Part shown: positions 11,876-23,662 of the stretch, piece after piece | Numbering within the stretch: position 1 is the stretch's first letter | Layout of the letters: each line of letters opens with the position of its first letter | NCBI GenBank assembly: GCA_003550305.1 | Contig: QKYT01000052.1 | Location: 110,718-174,717, forward strand | Direction: 5' to 3' | Length of the DNA stretch: 64,000 bases | Origin: Glomus cerebriforme | Taxonomy: Eukaryota; Glomeromycota; Glomeromycetes; Glomerales; Glomeraceae | Program-made: the position numbers and the translations under genes | Notes under the pieces: model-generated | Told to the model about the DNA's origin: nothing | Database searches by the model: none | Seen by the model: the letters and a program-made list of their open reading frames with translations, nothing else

Positions 11876-12562
11876 ATGAGTTCAGAAGAATCAAATTCAA
11901 ACCGTATAATTCTTAATGTTGGAGGCTACAAATATGAAACATTACGTTCTACTTTGGAAGCTTATCCTGAGACTTATCTAGGCGAAATGTTTCATAATAA
12001 TGATAATGATAAATTACAACCAACGAATGGCAATGAATATTTCATTGACCGGAATGGCAAAATCTTCACATATATCCTGGAATTTTATAGAACTGGAAAA
12101 ATGTTTATTCCAAGAGATGATGATACTTCAAAGACAGAAAATTTGAGAAACATGATTAAAGAGGAAATGGAATTTTTTAAAATTCCTTTAGCTACTGAGA
12201 AAAGAATTGATCATTGGTGTCAAATAAGTGTCAACAAATTATTTGTGGTTTTAAAGGATTTAATTAGGAAAGCCTATATTCAAGGCGCGAGTGATTACTT
12301 ATTAATTATAACACCTTATGGTATTTATTCAAACAATAATAAATCATTTAAGGAATTTGAAATTGATAATATGGATTTTTGGTATCATACTATCTTAAAT
12401 AGTCCTGATTCTATTACAGAATATCTTGAAAATGATTTATCTTATCTAAATTTAAGTGTAGAATATGTTGATAAGAGTGAGGAGTTGAATCCATCTATAG
12501 AACTAAATATTTATCATGATCCTATTGATTATGATGATATTTTAAAAGTAAATAATAAATAA
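11876..12562 (+). CDS. BTB/POZ protein with K-channel tetramerisation (T1)-type domain
   Basis: A single 228-aa exon. Residues about 10-90 have the KCTD/T1 signature: RIILNVGGYKYETLRSTL, a YPETYLGEMF segment, NEYFIDRNGKIFTYILEFY, and TGKMFIPRDD. Such domains oligomerise and in KCTD proteins often link targets to cullin-3. Residues 100-228 form an unrecognised C-terminal domain (KEEMEFFKIPLATEKR ..., LIITPYGIYSNNNK, LNIYHDPIDYDDILKV). No transmembrane helix is present, so this is not a channel. Start is the first Met, 4 residues before the acidic leader. Family call firm; partner unknown. Confidence 0.88.
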   Translation: MSSEESNSNRIILNVGGYKYETLRSTLEAYPETYLGEMFHNNDNDKLQPTNGNEYFIDRNGKIFTYILEFYRTGKMFIPRDDDTSKTENLRNMIKEEMEFFKIPLATEKRIDHWCQISVNKLFVVLKDLIRKAYIQGASDYLLIITPYGIYSNNNKSFKEFEIDNMDFWYHTILNSPDSITEYLENDLSYLNLSVEYVDKSEELNPSIELNIYHDPIDYDDILKVNNK

Positions 12563-13413
12563 AATTTTTTTTTATTGAAAGTACTAGCAATTATAACTAT
12601 ATAGTGATAGTATATAAAGAAATAAGAATCAATAATTAGTATATGAATCAAAATGTAATTGGAATTAATATAGCTTTTATAATAAATATATAAGTTTAAA
12701 GTTTATTGATCTACTATATTTTTGACTTGTGTATAATATGGTGTAATATGTATGAGTTGGTAAATTAAACCAAAATTAGGTTTTTTGTTCTTTTGTTTTT
12801 TGATATAATTTTACTATTATTATCTATCTAAAATATCAATTCTATATTATTTTGCAATTTTTCTTCATTACTATTTCTTGCAAATCTATGCAAAAAAACT
12901 GTATAAGGAGTTATAGGCAGTAGGATTTATAATTTATTTATAAATTAAAATATACTATATATCACAGGCCATAGTATTCCAAGTATCCTAAGTATCTTAT
13001 CAATTTATAGTAATTTTAATGAGATTATGCTATAAAATATTACAATTAAAATTTATATCAGTTTGAACTATAATAAATCATAGAAAAATCTGCAATACTA
13101 GTAAATATACTTAATTAATAGAATAAAAAAATTATGTACATATTCTGAAAATTTTCAATTATATAATTTTATTTTTTATTGATATACAATTATGTATACT
13201 GTATATTAGAAAAAAGTTAGTATTCAGATATGACATTTATTACTAATACAGTAATTATAAATTAACTAAATCTGATTAAAAGTTTAGGCTTAATTTTATT
13301 AATATCATTATTAATATATATTATTTTATATTTTTATATTTTTATATACATATTTTGCATAATACAGATATTAATTAAAATTATTTATCCACTTTTTAAA
13401 ATGAAAAAACTTA
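12563..13413. other. Intergenic before the transposon nest
   Basis: Very AT-rich sequence with no coding or repeat structure recognised, between the BTB gene 3' end and the first Tc1/mariner-like element. Confidence 0.45.
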
Positions 13414-15559
13414 TACAGTCATCCCCTTCTATAATTACATCCTTCGGGATCACTAAATACTGTGATTATAGTGAGATGTTCTTATAAAAAGGGTTTTTAC
13501 TATATAATCACATATATAATAAATTTTTATATTGGTGTGATTGTATTAAAAAATTTCTTACTAAAAATAGCTAAAAATAATATTATAATAAAAAATTTTT
13601 TTTTAAAAAATCTTAAGTAAAATAACTATAATTTTTATTGTTTAATAAATATTAGTGTAAAAACAAAAAATTTCTAAAAAAAACTTTATTTTTCTTCAGC
13701 TTTATTATATAGAATTTTAAGATTACGCAAATATGTAATCTTTGTTATATAGTCACGTAAAAAAAATTACACAAATATAAAATGTTTATTTTAGTTACGT
13801 ACACGAATATGTAATAAAATTACACAACTATAAATAGNTTTATTATGCNTCACNTAAAGACACGTAAATTTATTTCAGTCACGTATACAAATATGTAAAA
13901 AGAATTACACAAGACTTTTTACATGTTTATGTATTATTTTTATTTATATTTCTTAATTAAAGTAAATTAAGGAGTAAATATAATTCTAAAAAAAGTGTTA
14001 ATTTGTTAAAATACTTATATTAAATTTTTAATAATTTTATGTTAAATTTGATGAGTATATAATATCTGAAGTCCTATTGATGTGACTATAAAAAGGAAAA
14101 TTTTTATATGTTAACTATTATATTGGAACTAATAATTGCTGTGATGGTGACTATAATCAATTTGTAACTACAAAGGGGATATTTTACTATATAAAAATTC
14201 AGGACTAAAACTAATATGATTATATAGAGGTTGTATTTGAAGGGCCACTCTTTTCTGAAAAATTCTGAACAAATTTTTTACGAAGCAAAAACACAACCTG
14301 AAGGCTTCATTCACTATAGTAACAGCCTTCAGGGTCTTAAGAAAAATATTCCTCTTGTTATTTAACGTTTAATAAAATAGTTTAGGCTATTTGCGTTTTA
14401 TTATTTTTAAATATATCCACAATTTTTATTTTACGACTCTTGGATAATGACCTTTAACGATACCTCTGGAAGCACTTGGTATTTTCAGCTTGCCAGTCTT
14501 GCACAAGTTTTATTTCTTCAGAGTCAGAAAAGAGAAGTAATAGAAAGTTTTGTAGGGAAGAGAATGATTTTTCTTAACTTTGGGTTCTTGTAAACAAACT
14601 GTTTGTAAAGGATTTAAAGGGAAAGAACTTTTCTTTTGTAATGTAGTTTGGTATTTTTCCATTTTACTTTAGGTTTTTTGCAGCTAGATATAGTTGTTTT
14701 TCTTAATTTTATTTCCTTTTGTTTTGTTTTGTTTTGTTTATGTTTTTATTTTTATTTTTTGTTTCTTGGAGTAATCTTTTGTCATTTTTTAGTATTTTTC
14801 ATTTTCTTTTGGAAGATGAGGGGTACTGAAGCAAGTATCATCAAAAGGCTAATTTAGTATAACTTGTTATTTGTTTGGCCCAAAGGAGTTGTTTACTAAT
14901 TTTAAGGGAGATGACGTAGATGGTCACATAGAGTCAATCTTTTCAGTCTGTTAGTTTCTGCAGGTGGCCTCAGTATTGCGATAGTTTTCAGTCAGGTAAT
15001 CAGACCTGATGTACAGAAGACGGCCTGCTGATTAAAGACCATTAACGACTGAATTGTTACGGCTGATTTTTTTTTAGGTTCGCTTGGATTGGCTGATCTT
15101 TTTTTTAAATTTTTGGTTGGCTGGTTCTTTTTTAAGTTTGACATGTCATTTTATTTAGTTCGTTTATAGATTGGGACACCTTTGGCCTTGTGAATTTTGT
15201 TCAGCCTTCGCAAAATCTCCATATGGTGCAGATCAGCTTTTTTTTGCTAAGCGAGGGGTAGCATTTATTAGTTAGGTTTAATTTGCGTTTAAATTAATAA
15301 ACTTATCGTGCAAGATCGCATTGTTAAATTAAAAAAAAAATAGAAGTTGTGTTTGAGATTCTTCAAATGGTGATGGGTCAGTCCTAATTTCCAGTTTCAA
15401 AAGGTAGTGATCAATAGTTTAGTATTTATGTGTTATTTTATTTTATTATAATTTGTATGCATAAAATTTAATAAACTTATTGCATAAGATCACATTGTTA
15501 AAAAAAAAAATAGAGGTTGTGCATATATAGGGGGGTGATTATAGAGGGAGATAACTGTA
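13414..15559 (+). mobile_element. Non-autonomous Tc1/mariner-like element, copy A
   Basis: The ends are TA-CAGTCATCCCCTTC at 13414 and GGAGATAACTG-TA at 15559, i.e. TA target duplications around inverted termini of CAGTTATCCC type. A second copy lies inverted at 19458-21955 and matches along nearly its whole length, including a GC-richer core (CTTCAGGGTCTTAAG, TCAGAGTCAGAAAAGAG, GGATAATGACCTTTAACG). Copy A has an extra internal duplication near 15290-15500 (the AATAAACTTAT...CATTGTTAA...TAGAGGTTGTG block occurs twice). No transposase frame is visible; the T-rich ORF at 14648 is chance. It needs a transposase in trans, or is dead. Confidence 0.72.
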
Positions 15560-15770
15560 TCACAATTTCCAATGCTTCTTTATCATATTTAATCCAAAAA
15601 TGCTCATAACTTGCTAAATGCTTTTTAATTCTTTTCTTTCTATTAATTTATAATAGATTTAGCATCATCTTTCAAAACTTCAGTATAGCATTTACATATA
15701 TATTGATGGTCTTTATCTTCTGCTTTAGTTTTTTTCAAAATTGTTATATATGTAAAAAAAATATATTTAG
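15560..15770 (-). pseudogene. Relic resembling a BED-finger (hAT-type) N-terminal segment
   Basis: On the minus strand the pieces KKTKAEDKDHQYICKC, YTEVLKDDAKSIIN and, one frame over, KKHLASYEHFWIKYDKE look coding. A CxC followed by HLxxxxH spacing recalls BED zinc fingers at the start of hAT transposases. It is frameshifted, has no start, and is cut off where copy A was inserted. Identification is weak. Confidence 0.3.
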
Positions 15771-16369
15771 GTTAACCTCTAGTGTTATGTAGCATGAATA
15801 AATATAAAGATATAAAATTATAAAATGTAATAAATATAAAGTATGAAAATAGCAAACAATTAAAAAAAAAGATTATTAAGTTATAAAATGATTTTTAGAT
15901 TTTACCAATTTATCACTTATCAAATTCCAAATTTAGGTTTTTGGATAATTTTAAATAATTTTAAACTGTCCAAAATCTAGTTTTAGACAGTTTCAGACAA
16001 TTTTGAATTATTCAAAACTGGTCTAAAATTATTTAATTTAAAAAACAAATTGGATAAGTCCAAAACTCACCATTACCTTAACTATTTAGCTAAATATTAA
16101 ATAACTTAAATGTTTACAATTATGATCATAAACAATTATATTACAAGTTTTTAAAATAAATAATTTTATATTTTTAAAAAATTCTGAAAAAAAAATAAAA
16201 TATGAAAATTTGTTTATTATGATTATAAGTACAAAATTATATATTATTTATATTATATTAATATATGATGATTAGTATAATTTTGGTCAAAAAAATTGAT
16301 TAGATAATTTTGATCATTATTTATTGTATATTAAAACAAATTAGTAATGCAAATTTTTCTAATAATAAA
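15771..16369. other. AT-rich spacer between copy A and the pogo-like element
   Basis: Contains short Asn/Leu-type repeats around CAAAATCTAGTTTTAGAC / AATTTTGAATTATTC (15960-16040). Nothing else recognised. Confidence 0.35.
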
Positions 16370-16577
16370 TACCGTATTTTATCAAAAATAAGCACCTATC
16401 AAAAATAAGCACCTCCCCTTATTTTGCACGAATTCATGCAAAAATCAAAAATAAGCACTTTCAAAAATAAGCATCCCCCGGTATTTTATTAATTTTATGA
16501 CAATAAAAAAAAAAAGAAATAATTTTTAACTTTATTGATTTATTGACTTAGAAAAAAACAAAATTTAACAAATATTA

Positions 16578-18379
16578 TTAATTTGTATTGATAAAATCAA
16601 TTTCATCTATTTCTCCATTTTCATCTTGAAGTTCTTTAAGAAGTTTATCAATTTCTTCATAAACAAGATCAACTTCTGATCCATCTAAATCATTAGATAT
16701 ACCACATTTTTTAAAGGAACGGATAATAATATCATCCGAAATATTATCCCATGCACGCTTAACCCATTTACAAACATCACTTATTTTAGCACGTCAAAGA
16801 TTTCCTGAAGTAGTATGTCCAGCTCCACCATTAGACATCCAAAGGTGCCATTCTTTACGGAGGTTATCCTTAAATGGCTTGTTGATTGCAACATCAAGTG
16901 GTTGACAAATGCTAGTCAAACCACCCGGAATTACTGCCAAATCAACATTAGTATTATAAAATGCATTTTTAACAGATTCTTCTAAATGTCCTCTAAAAGA
17001 ATCATACACCATCAATGCAGGAAAGTTGGATTGGCCATTTGTCATTCTTGAANGTTTGAGATAATCAANATANNNTTTCATTAAGTCTGCATTCATCCAT
17101 CCACTCTCTTGGAACCAAACAATCACACCAGAAGGTGCTTGTTCTNNGCGTGNCATTTGTTTTCCTTTGAAAATACAAATTGCAGGAAATTTAGTTCTAT
17201 CTATTATAAATAAAAAAAATTATTATTTTATTTAAAAACTAATAAAAACCATAAATTTAATGTAAATATTACCTGCGGCTAAACTTGGGTGCTGAAACCT
17301 ACCTATGCCGAAACATATTTGGGATTCGGCATATGCCGAAATGTCGATTCAGAAATTTGCCGAAATCCCAAATCCCAAATCCCAAATCCAAAACCGATGC
17401 TGAAATCCCAAATCGATGCTAAAATCCCAAACCGATGCTGAAATCCCAAACCGATGCCAGAATCCCAAATCATTGCCAAAATCCCAAACATTGCTGAAAT
17501 CCAAAAATCCCAAATTTTGGTCATTTCCATATTGGAGGTTTGGGATTTCGGTAACGGTTTGGGATTCTGGCAACGGTTTGGGATTTTGGCATCAGTTTGG
17601 GATTTCAGCATAGGTTTGGGATTTGGGATTTCGGCAACTTGTATATGTCGAAAGGTATTTGGGATTCGGCATATAGCCGAAACGTTTCAGCACCCAAGTT
17701 TACCTGCGGCACATGTTAAAACTACCGTAAATCGGTTTTTTTCATTTCCTGTTCCACAAATATGAATTGTCTTTTCACCTTTTGTATGAATGGTAAAGTT
17801 TCCAGCCATGTCAAACCAGACAGGTGTTTCATCCATATTAAAAATATTACACAATTCAAAAGATTTTCTGACCCTAATTCGAATGACAAATCTGCGAAAT
17901 TTTTTCAATAATTCTTCCATTTGTTCAGGTAGTGTTTGTGATACTTTTGTACACTGCCATAAAGCCAATTTATACCTTTTCATAAATGCAGATAACCAAC
18001 CAGATGTTGCCTTAAATGTTTCTATTGAATCGCCATAGAGAGAAATCATTTCTAGCCAATCTAAAATTTCAAACATTGAAATTCGTAAATTCACTGTGGT
18101 TATAGCTAATGCCATTTTTCTTTGTTCCATAACCTATTTGAATAACTCTTCTTCTGCTTCGGGATAAAATGCTTTTCGCCCAGAACCTACACTCATATTT
18201 GTTGCTTTTGTTTCATCTGTCCAGTTTAAACTTGCTTTGACCCACCTTCCAACCATACTAGCATCAAGTCCAAAGTGCCTAGAAGCTTCATTTCTGCTGC
18301 GTTCCTTAGCATAAGTAACAACAATTTTTTTTTGATCAATAGAATACGAATTACGTTAGCATTTTGAAACTTGTGGCAT
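16578..18379 (-). pseudogene. pogo-like DDE transposase, interrupted by stops and a MITE
   Basis: Exons 18379-17704 and 17200-16578 would encode about 432 aa. The N-terminus is a CENP-B-type helix-turn-helix (NEASRHFGLDASMVGRWV). The DDE region follows: NMDETPVWFDMAG (first Asp), LMVYDSFRGHLEESV (second), GGLTSICQPLDVAINKPF (third). The C-terminus is acidic (LLKELQDENGEIDEIDF). Three in-frame stops break it: TAA at 18358-18356, TAG at 18136-18134, TGA at 16796-16794. All are explainable by single C-to-T or G-to-A changes (e.g. CAG to TAG, CGA to TGA). Several N bases lie at 17052-17153. The intron donor GCAG|GTAA has been duplicated by the MITE. As read, it is inactive. Confidence 0.82.
17280..17702. 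mobile_element. 423-bp MITE (hAT-like 8-bp target duplication) inside the transposase
   Basis: Perfect 19-bp terminal inverted repeats start TAAACTTGGGTGC (17280-17298 and 17684-17702). They are flanked by perfect 8-bp direct repeats CCTGCGGC (17272-17279 and 17703-17710). The interior is a near-palindrome built from GGGATTT(C/T)GGCA / GGTTTGGGATT units reading outward on both strands. This causes several overlapping spurious ORFs. 8-bp duplications are typical of hAT elements. No coding capacity. Confidence 0.85.
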
Positions 18380-18693
18380 ATTAAAGCAGGTTTGAAATTT
18401 ATGAAATTATAAAGGTTGCGTGAAAGTTATGAAGGTCGTATGAAAGTTTCACGTGAAAGTTATGAAAGTCGCGCAAAAGTTATAAAGTCACGAATGTGAA
18501 AAATGTGAAATAATACCCCCTAATCCACATGGTGAAATTCCCAAATCAGTAAAAAAAAATTTATGAAGTGATAAAACCCCTTGATTAATAGATAACAGCA
18601 TTTTTTAAAAAAGTTTTGAAAATAAACACCCCCCAAACTTTTTGTTCAGAATCCTTGCAAAAATGGAGTGCTTATTTTCGATAAAATATGGTA

Positions 18694-19457
18694 AATAAAA
18701 TTTATTAACTTATCATAATTGATTTAATAATATTAATAGATATTTTTAATTTTTTAATATTCTAAAGTTTTATTAATAATTTATCTTCTATTAAATTTTT
18801 AATTAATAATTATTCATTTATGTTAGTAAACTATAAAAAAAAATACTAGATATTTTTTGATCTGTTCATTATTAAAATTTAAAATTATATTATTTTAGTA
18901 AATTATTTAAAATTAATTATTTATTTGAGCAAAATAACATTAGTTATTAATTACTTTTACTACTATAATCTTTGCAAAAAATTCTATTTTTAACATCAAC
19001 TCCTAATAAAAAATAAATATAATCTGTACTTCTACTTAATAGATAAAATGATTTATCTTTTAAATGCATAAATTTATAACTGATTTGTAAAATGACTATA
19101 TAATTATATTATTTAAATTATAAAATAAATAATATTATACTAATTATCTTAGATATTTTTTAAGAATCTTATTCAGTTTTTTAATAATATATACTGTATA
19201 TATATAAATTTTAATATTATATCAACTTTTATGTATAGATTTTTTGTAGTAATCTAAAATATCTGTTTGATCTTTGCTTTTGTAAATATTATTATATATA
19301 TATTGAATAATAAAAATTAGAATTACAAAAAAATAAAGATTAAATAATAATCAAATAATTTATAAATTACTATATATTTTGCTAATTTTATATAAATAAC
19401 TGTTTTTTTATATACTATCTACAAAGAGTAATAAATTTACATATATATGAATTTATA
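18694..19457. other. AT-rich spacer between pogo-like element and copy B
   Basis: No coding, RNA or repeat feature recognised; extremely AT-rich. Confidence 0.4.
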
Positions 19458-21955
19458 TATAGTCATTCTTCTCTATAGTTACCCCTATATAAGCATAACC
19501 TTTATTTTTTTTTTTTAATGATGCGATCTTGCATTTTAAGTTTATTTAAACATTATAGCAAAAATTGTAAATAATAAAATACATATAAAGAAAATTTAAC
19601 TAAAAACACACCCCTTGCTAAGCGAAAAAAGGCCGACCTGTCACCGTCTGGGAATTCTGCGAAGGCTGAATAAAATTCACAAGGCCAAAGGCATCCCCAA
19701 TTCGAAACGAACCAAAAAAATAAAATGAAAAATAAAATTGAGCTTCTGGATGTTAATTTCACCAGTGATCAAGAAGTCTGTGCGGTGACCATAAGGGTTA
19801 TTCCTCTCATTCACGTCAGAAATCTCTGGACATGTTAGAGAACAGAGCCAGTTCATCTTTACAACCCCTCAGTTGTTCTACTGGGATCATCCCTATGTGA
19901 CTATACTCATGCATCAGGAATTTTACCTGACCGCTTTTCACCCCCTTAAAATGATTGACACCTTTAGAGCCAAAAATCAATAAGTTATACCAAACCAACC
20001 TTTTTGCGATCTTCATTTCCAGTACCCCCATCCCCCAAGTAAACTGCAGCATACTTTACACCAACAGCAGGAGTCATGATGAAAAATACCAGCAAACAAC
20101 CAAAGACTGCAACAAGAAACAAAAAATAAAAAAAAAATAAAAAAAACCAAAATAAAGGAAATAAAATTAGGAAAAACAACTATATCTAACCACAAAAAAC
20201 CTAAAGTAAAGTATATTAGGAAAAACACCAAACAACATTCCAAAAGAAAAAGATCTCTCCCTCCAAACTCTTCACAAATAGTTCGTTCACAAGAACCCAG
20301 AGTTAAGAAAAATCATTCTCTTCCCTACAAAACTTTCTATTACTTCTCTTTTCTGACTCTGAAGAGATAAAACTTGTGCAAGACTATACAGCTGAGAATA
20401 CCAAATGCTGCTAGAGGTATCGTTAAAGGCCGTTATCCAAGAGTTGTAAAATGAAAATTGTGGGTATATTTAAAAATAATAAAACGCAAACAACCTAAAC
20501 TATTTTATTAAACATTAAATAACAAGAGGAGCATTTTTTCTTAAGACCCTGAAGGCTGTCACTATAGTGAACGAAGCCTCCAGGTTGTGTTTTTACTTCG
20601 TAAAAAATTTGGAAAAATTTTTTTGGGAAAGAGTGACCCTTAAGCATAACCTTTATATAATCATATCAGTTTTAGTCCCAAATTTTTATATAGTAAAATA
20701 TTCTTTTGTAGTCACAAATTGATTATAGTCATTATCACAGCAATTATTAATCCTAATATAATAGTTAACATATAAAAATTTCTCTTTTTATAGTCATATC
20801 ATGTGATTAAATAGGACTTCAGATATTATATACTGTATATAACTCATTAACAAATTGATTCGATATACCGAACTTGTGGTTCAAGAGCAAAAGTTCAGTA
20901 TATAGAGGTAGTTCAGTATATCAAATTTTCTTTATATACCGAACTCTATAAGTAAGTAATAAACAGTTCNGTATATTNAAAATCACGTGATTTATCTTAT
21001 GTATTTCGATATAAAATTTTTATTATTGTAAAAAAATAAATGTTTAAAAATTTATAAATTATATTATTATTAATAAAATGTTNAAAAAAATTATAGTACT
21101 ACTATAATACTATTAGAAAAATTATTTTCTGCGTATGTACAGTACATTGTACGATTCATGAAACAAGCATAAATCTTTCTTTTTTTTTAATGTTGCTTAT
21201 TTACATTTACAATTTTTCTTTTTTGACTCAACAGATAAAAAGATATTATTTATAATCTACTGATCACATGACCAGTTCAGTATATCAAAGATTTTTTTAT
21301 ATATTATGAAACTGGTTTTTTAAAAAAAGTTCAGTATATTGAGAGTTCATTATATCATGGGTTCATTATATCGAGATTAAACTGTACTTTTTTTAAAATT
21401 ATATTTATTCCTTAATTTACTTTAATTAAGAAGCATAAATAAAAATAATACGTAAACACGTAAAAAGTTTTGTGTAATTCTTTTTACATATTTGTAAATA
21501 AATTTGTGTTTTTACATGACACATAATAAAACTATTTATAGTTGTGTAATTTTATTACATATTTGTATATGTGACTAAAATAAACATTTTATATTTGTGT
21601 AATTTTTTTTTATGTGACTGTATAATAAAGATTACATGTTCATATAATTTAAAAAATTATATAATAAAGCTATGAGAGAGAAATAAAGTTTTTTTTAGAA
21701 ATTTTTTGTTTTTACACTAGTATTTTTGTATTAAAAATTATAGCTATTTTACTTAAGATTTTTTAATAAAATTTTTTTTATTATAACATTATTTTTAGCT
21801 ATTTTTAGTAAGAAATTTTTTAATATAATCACATCAATATGAAAATTTATTATATATGTGATTATATAACAAAAATCCTTTTTATAAAAACATCTTACTA
21901 TAATCACAGTATTTAATGATCCCAAAGGGTGTAATTATAAAGAGGGATAACTGTA
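19458..21955 (-). mobile_element. Non-autonomous Tc1/mariner-like element, copy B (inverted relative to copy A)
   Basis: Bounded by TA duplications; the outer end reads AGAGGGATAACTG-TA at 21955. It matches copy A in reverse complement across most of its length, including the CCTGAAGGCTGTCACTATAG and GAACCCAGAGTTAAG core blocks. It lacks copy A's internal duplication but carries a ~530-bp insertion at about 20862-21388. No transposase is present; the ORFs here are products of A/T-rich strings. Confidence 0.72.
20862..21388. mobile_element. ~530-bp MITE inserted in copy B
   Basis: Present in copy B but absent at the matching place in copy A. The ends are loosely inverted: TTGATTCGATATACCGAAC at the left against, in reverse complement from the right, GTTTAATCTCGATATAATG. 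Sub-terminal GTTCAGTATAT units repeat in both orientations. The right end CTGTA suggests a Tc1/mariner-type origin. Degenerate, with several N. Confidence 0.55.
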
Positions 21956-22649
21956 GATAAATAAGACAAATTTTAAAAAAAATAAAATTTATACATTCTT
22001 AATTTTCAAAATAAATAAGTTTTTTCTATCTATTAGTTTAAAAATTTTTAATATAAAATTATAATTTTTCTAATGAACTTTTTATTATTATTATAAAACC
22101 ATTTCTTTATGTATGCAAACTAAACTCATAATTGTATGGCCGGCCCCTGGCCGGCCATTTAGTAGTAATTAGTAATATTTTATCTAAATATAAAAATGTA
22201 TACTCCCAAAAATTCATTATCTTAATATTTAATAACAATTAAAATATTATTACTATCAAAAATAATAAAAATATCACATATTATGATTATTATAAAAAAA
22301 ATTTACTTTATAAATAAAATTAAAATTATTTGTTTAACAATTTTAATGTTTAACTGGATAAAATCATGATTAAATATTAGGTCATGTGATATTAAAGAAT
22401 TTATTCTTTAAATATCTTGTTTGATTAATTTTAAATGATTGGACTCTTTATCTCAAATAAAAATAAAAATAAAAAAATTGTAAATGATTAAATAAATTGA
22501 ATTTTATTAATAGATGTTAAGATGTTTTTGAATTACATAAAGATAAAAAAAAATAGATTTGAAGTTTAAAAAATAAAATTTGTATGTTCATGTTATGTCA
22601 GTAGTCCATAGATATCTGCTCAAAACTTATGAAAATTTAGATATATGTG
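21956..22649. other. Spacer with a GC-rich perfect palindrome
   Basis: AT-rich, except for a perfect 10-bp stem with a 3-base loop at 22136-22158 (ATGGCCGGCC, CCT, GGCCGGCCAT). No gene seen. Confidence 0.5.
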
Positions 22650-23662
22650 TTTAACATACATGCTGAGAGATCAATGATTATNTAACCTCATTAAAATTAG
22701 AGAATGGAATACAATTCATGTGATATAAATGTAAATAACTTACCAAATATGTAAGCTAGATGAATGAATTTATATTTATTCGAAAGAGGAGATCATGACC
22801 TATCCATTAAATCCAAAATCGCATGATTTGGATTACTGGTTGATAAATAAATTCGTTCAACATAATTATTTTCAATTTCTGAGTTTGATTATTAATATCT
22901 TCACATGTAGTGGCTCAATTTGAATGATCTTTGGTTCATAAGCTAGACATGATATTGGATTTCAAATGAATATAACATTATTTGTTTAACATACATGCTG
23001 AGAGATTAATGATTATGTAACCTCATTAAAATTAGAGAATGGAATACAATTCATGTGATAAAAATGTAAATAACTTATCAAATATGCAAGCTATATGAAT
23101 GAGTTCATATTCATTTGAAAGAGAAGATCAACTCTATCCATTAAATCTAAAATCGCATAATTTGGATCACTGGTTGATGAATAAATTCGTCCAACACAAT
23201 TATTTTCCATTTCTGAGTTTGATTATTAATATCTTCACATGTAGTGGCTCAATTTGAATGATCTTTGGTTCATAAGCTAGACATGATATTGGATTTCAAA
23301 TGAATATAACATTATTTGTTTAACATACATGCTGAGAAATCAATGATTTCAATGATTATGTAACCTCATTAAAATTAAAGAATGGAATACAATTCATGTG
23401 ATAAAAATACAAATAACTTACCAAATATNTGANCTAGANGAATNAATTNATATTCATTCGAAAGAGGAGATCAAGATCTATCCATTAAATCCAAATTCGC
23501 ATGATTTGAACCACTGGTTGATAAATAAATGCGTTCAAACCATTTATTTTCAATTTCTGAGTTTGGTTGTTAATATCTTCACATATACTGACTCAATCTG
23601 AATGATCCTTGATTCCTAAATTAAAGCAATTCTTACCTTTCAAATAAATATAAAAACATTCA
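22650..23662. repeat. Tandem array, three copies of a ~337-bp unit
   Basis: Units begin at TTTAACATACATGCTGAGA: about 22650, 22985 and 23329. A fourth partial start (TTTAATATACATG) is at 23663. Each unit carries the same blocks in order: AACCTCATTAAAATTAG, GAATGGAATACAATTCATG, CGAAAGAGGAGATCA, CTATCCATTAAATC, TTTCAATTTCTGAG, ATCTTCACATGTAGTGG. Copies 1 and 2 are closest; copy 3 is more diverged and has several N. No frame stays open across a unit, so it is satellite-like and not coding. Confidence 0.85.

Larger units (their letters stand above)
16370..18693 (-). mobile_element. Fot1/pogo-like DNA transposon
   Basis: Bounded by TA dinucleotides at 16370-16371 and 18692-18693. The termini are inverted: CCGTATTTTATCAAAAATAAG at the left, and the reverse complement CCATATTTTATCGAAAATAAG at the right. 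Sub-terminal AAAATAAGCAC motifs repeat four times at the left end. It encodes a minus-strand DDE transposase, now broken, and carries a 423-bp MITE. Termini starting CCGTAT, TA duplications and a CENP-B-like plus DDE protein fit the pogo/Fot1 superfamily. Confidence 0.85.

Noticed and set aside
14648..14857. 69-aa Phe-rich ORF
   Set aside because: T-rich string inside copy A; copy B does not keep the frame.
17303..17765. Overlapping ORFs on both strands rich in WDFG / PKSQT repeats
   Set aside because: They are readings of the palindromic GGGATTT repeats inside the MITE, with no gene structure.
19985..20243. Hydrophobic minus-strand ORFs in copy B
   Set aside because: The equivalent region of copy A encodes a different string; low-complexity Phe/Leu content.
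22650..23662. Array read as CRISPR-like repeats
   Set aside because: The whole ~337-bp unit repeats, with no unique spacers between short repeats.
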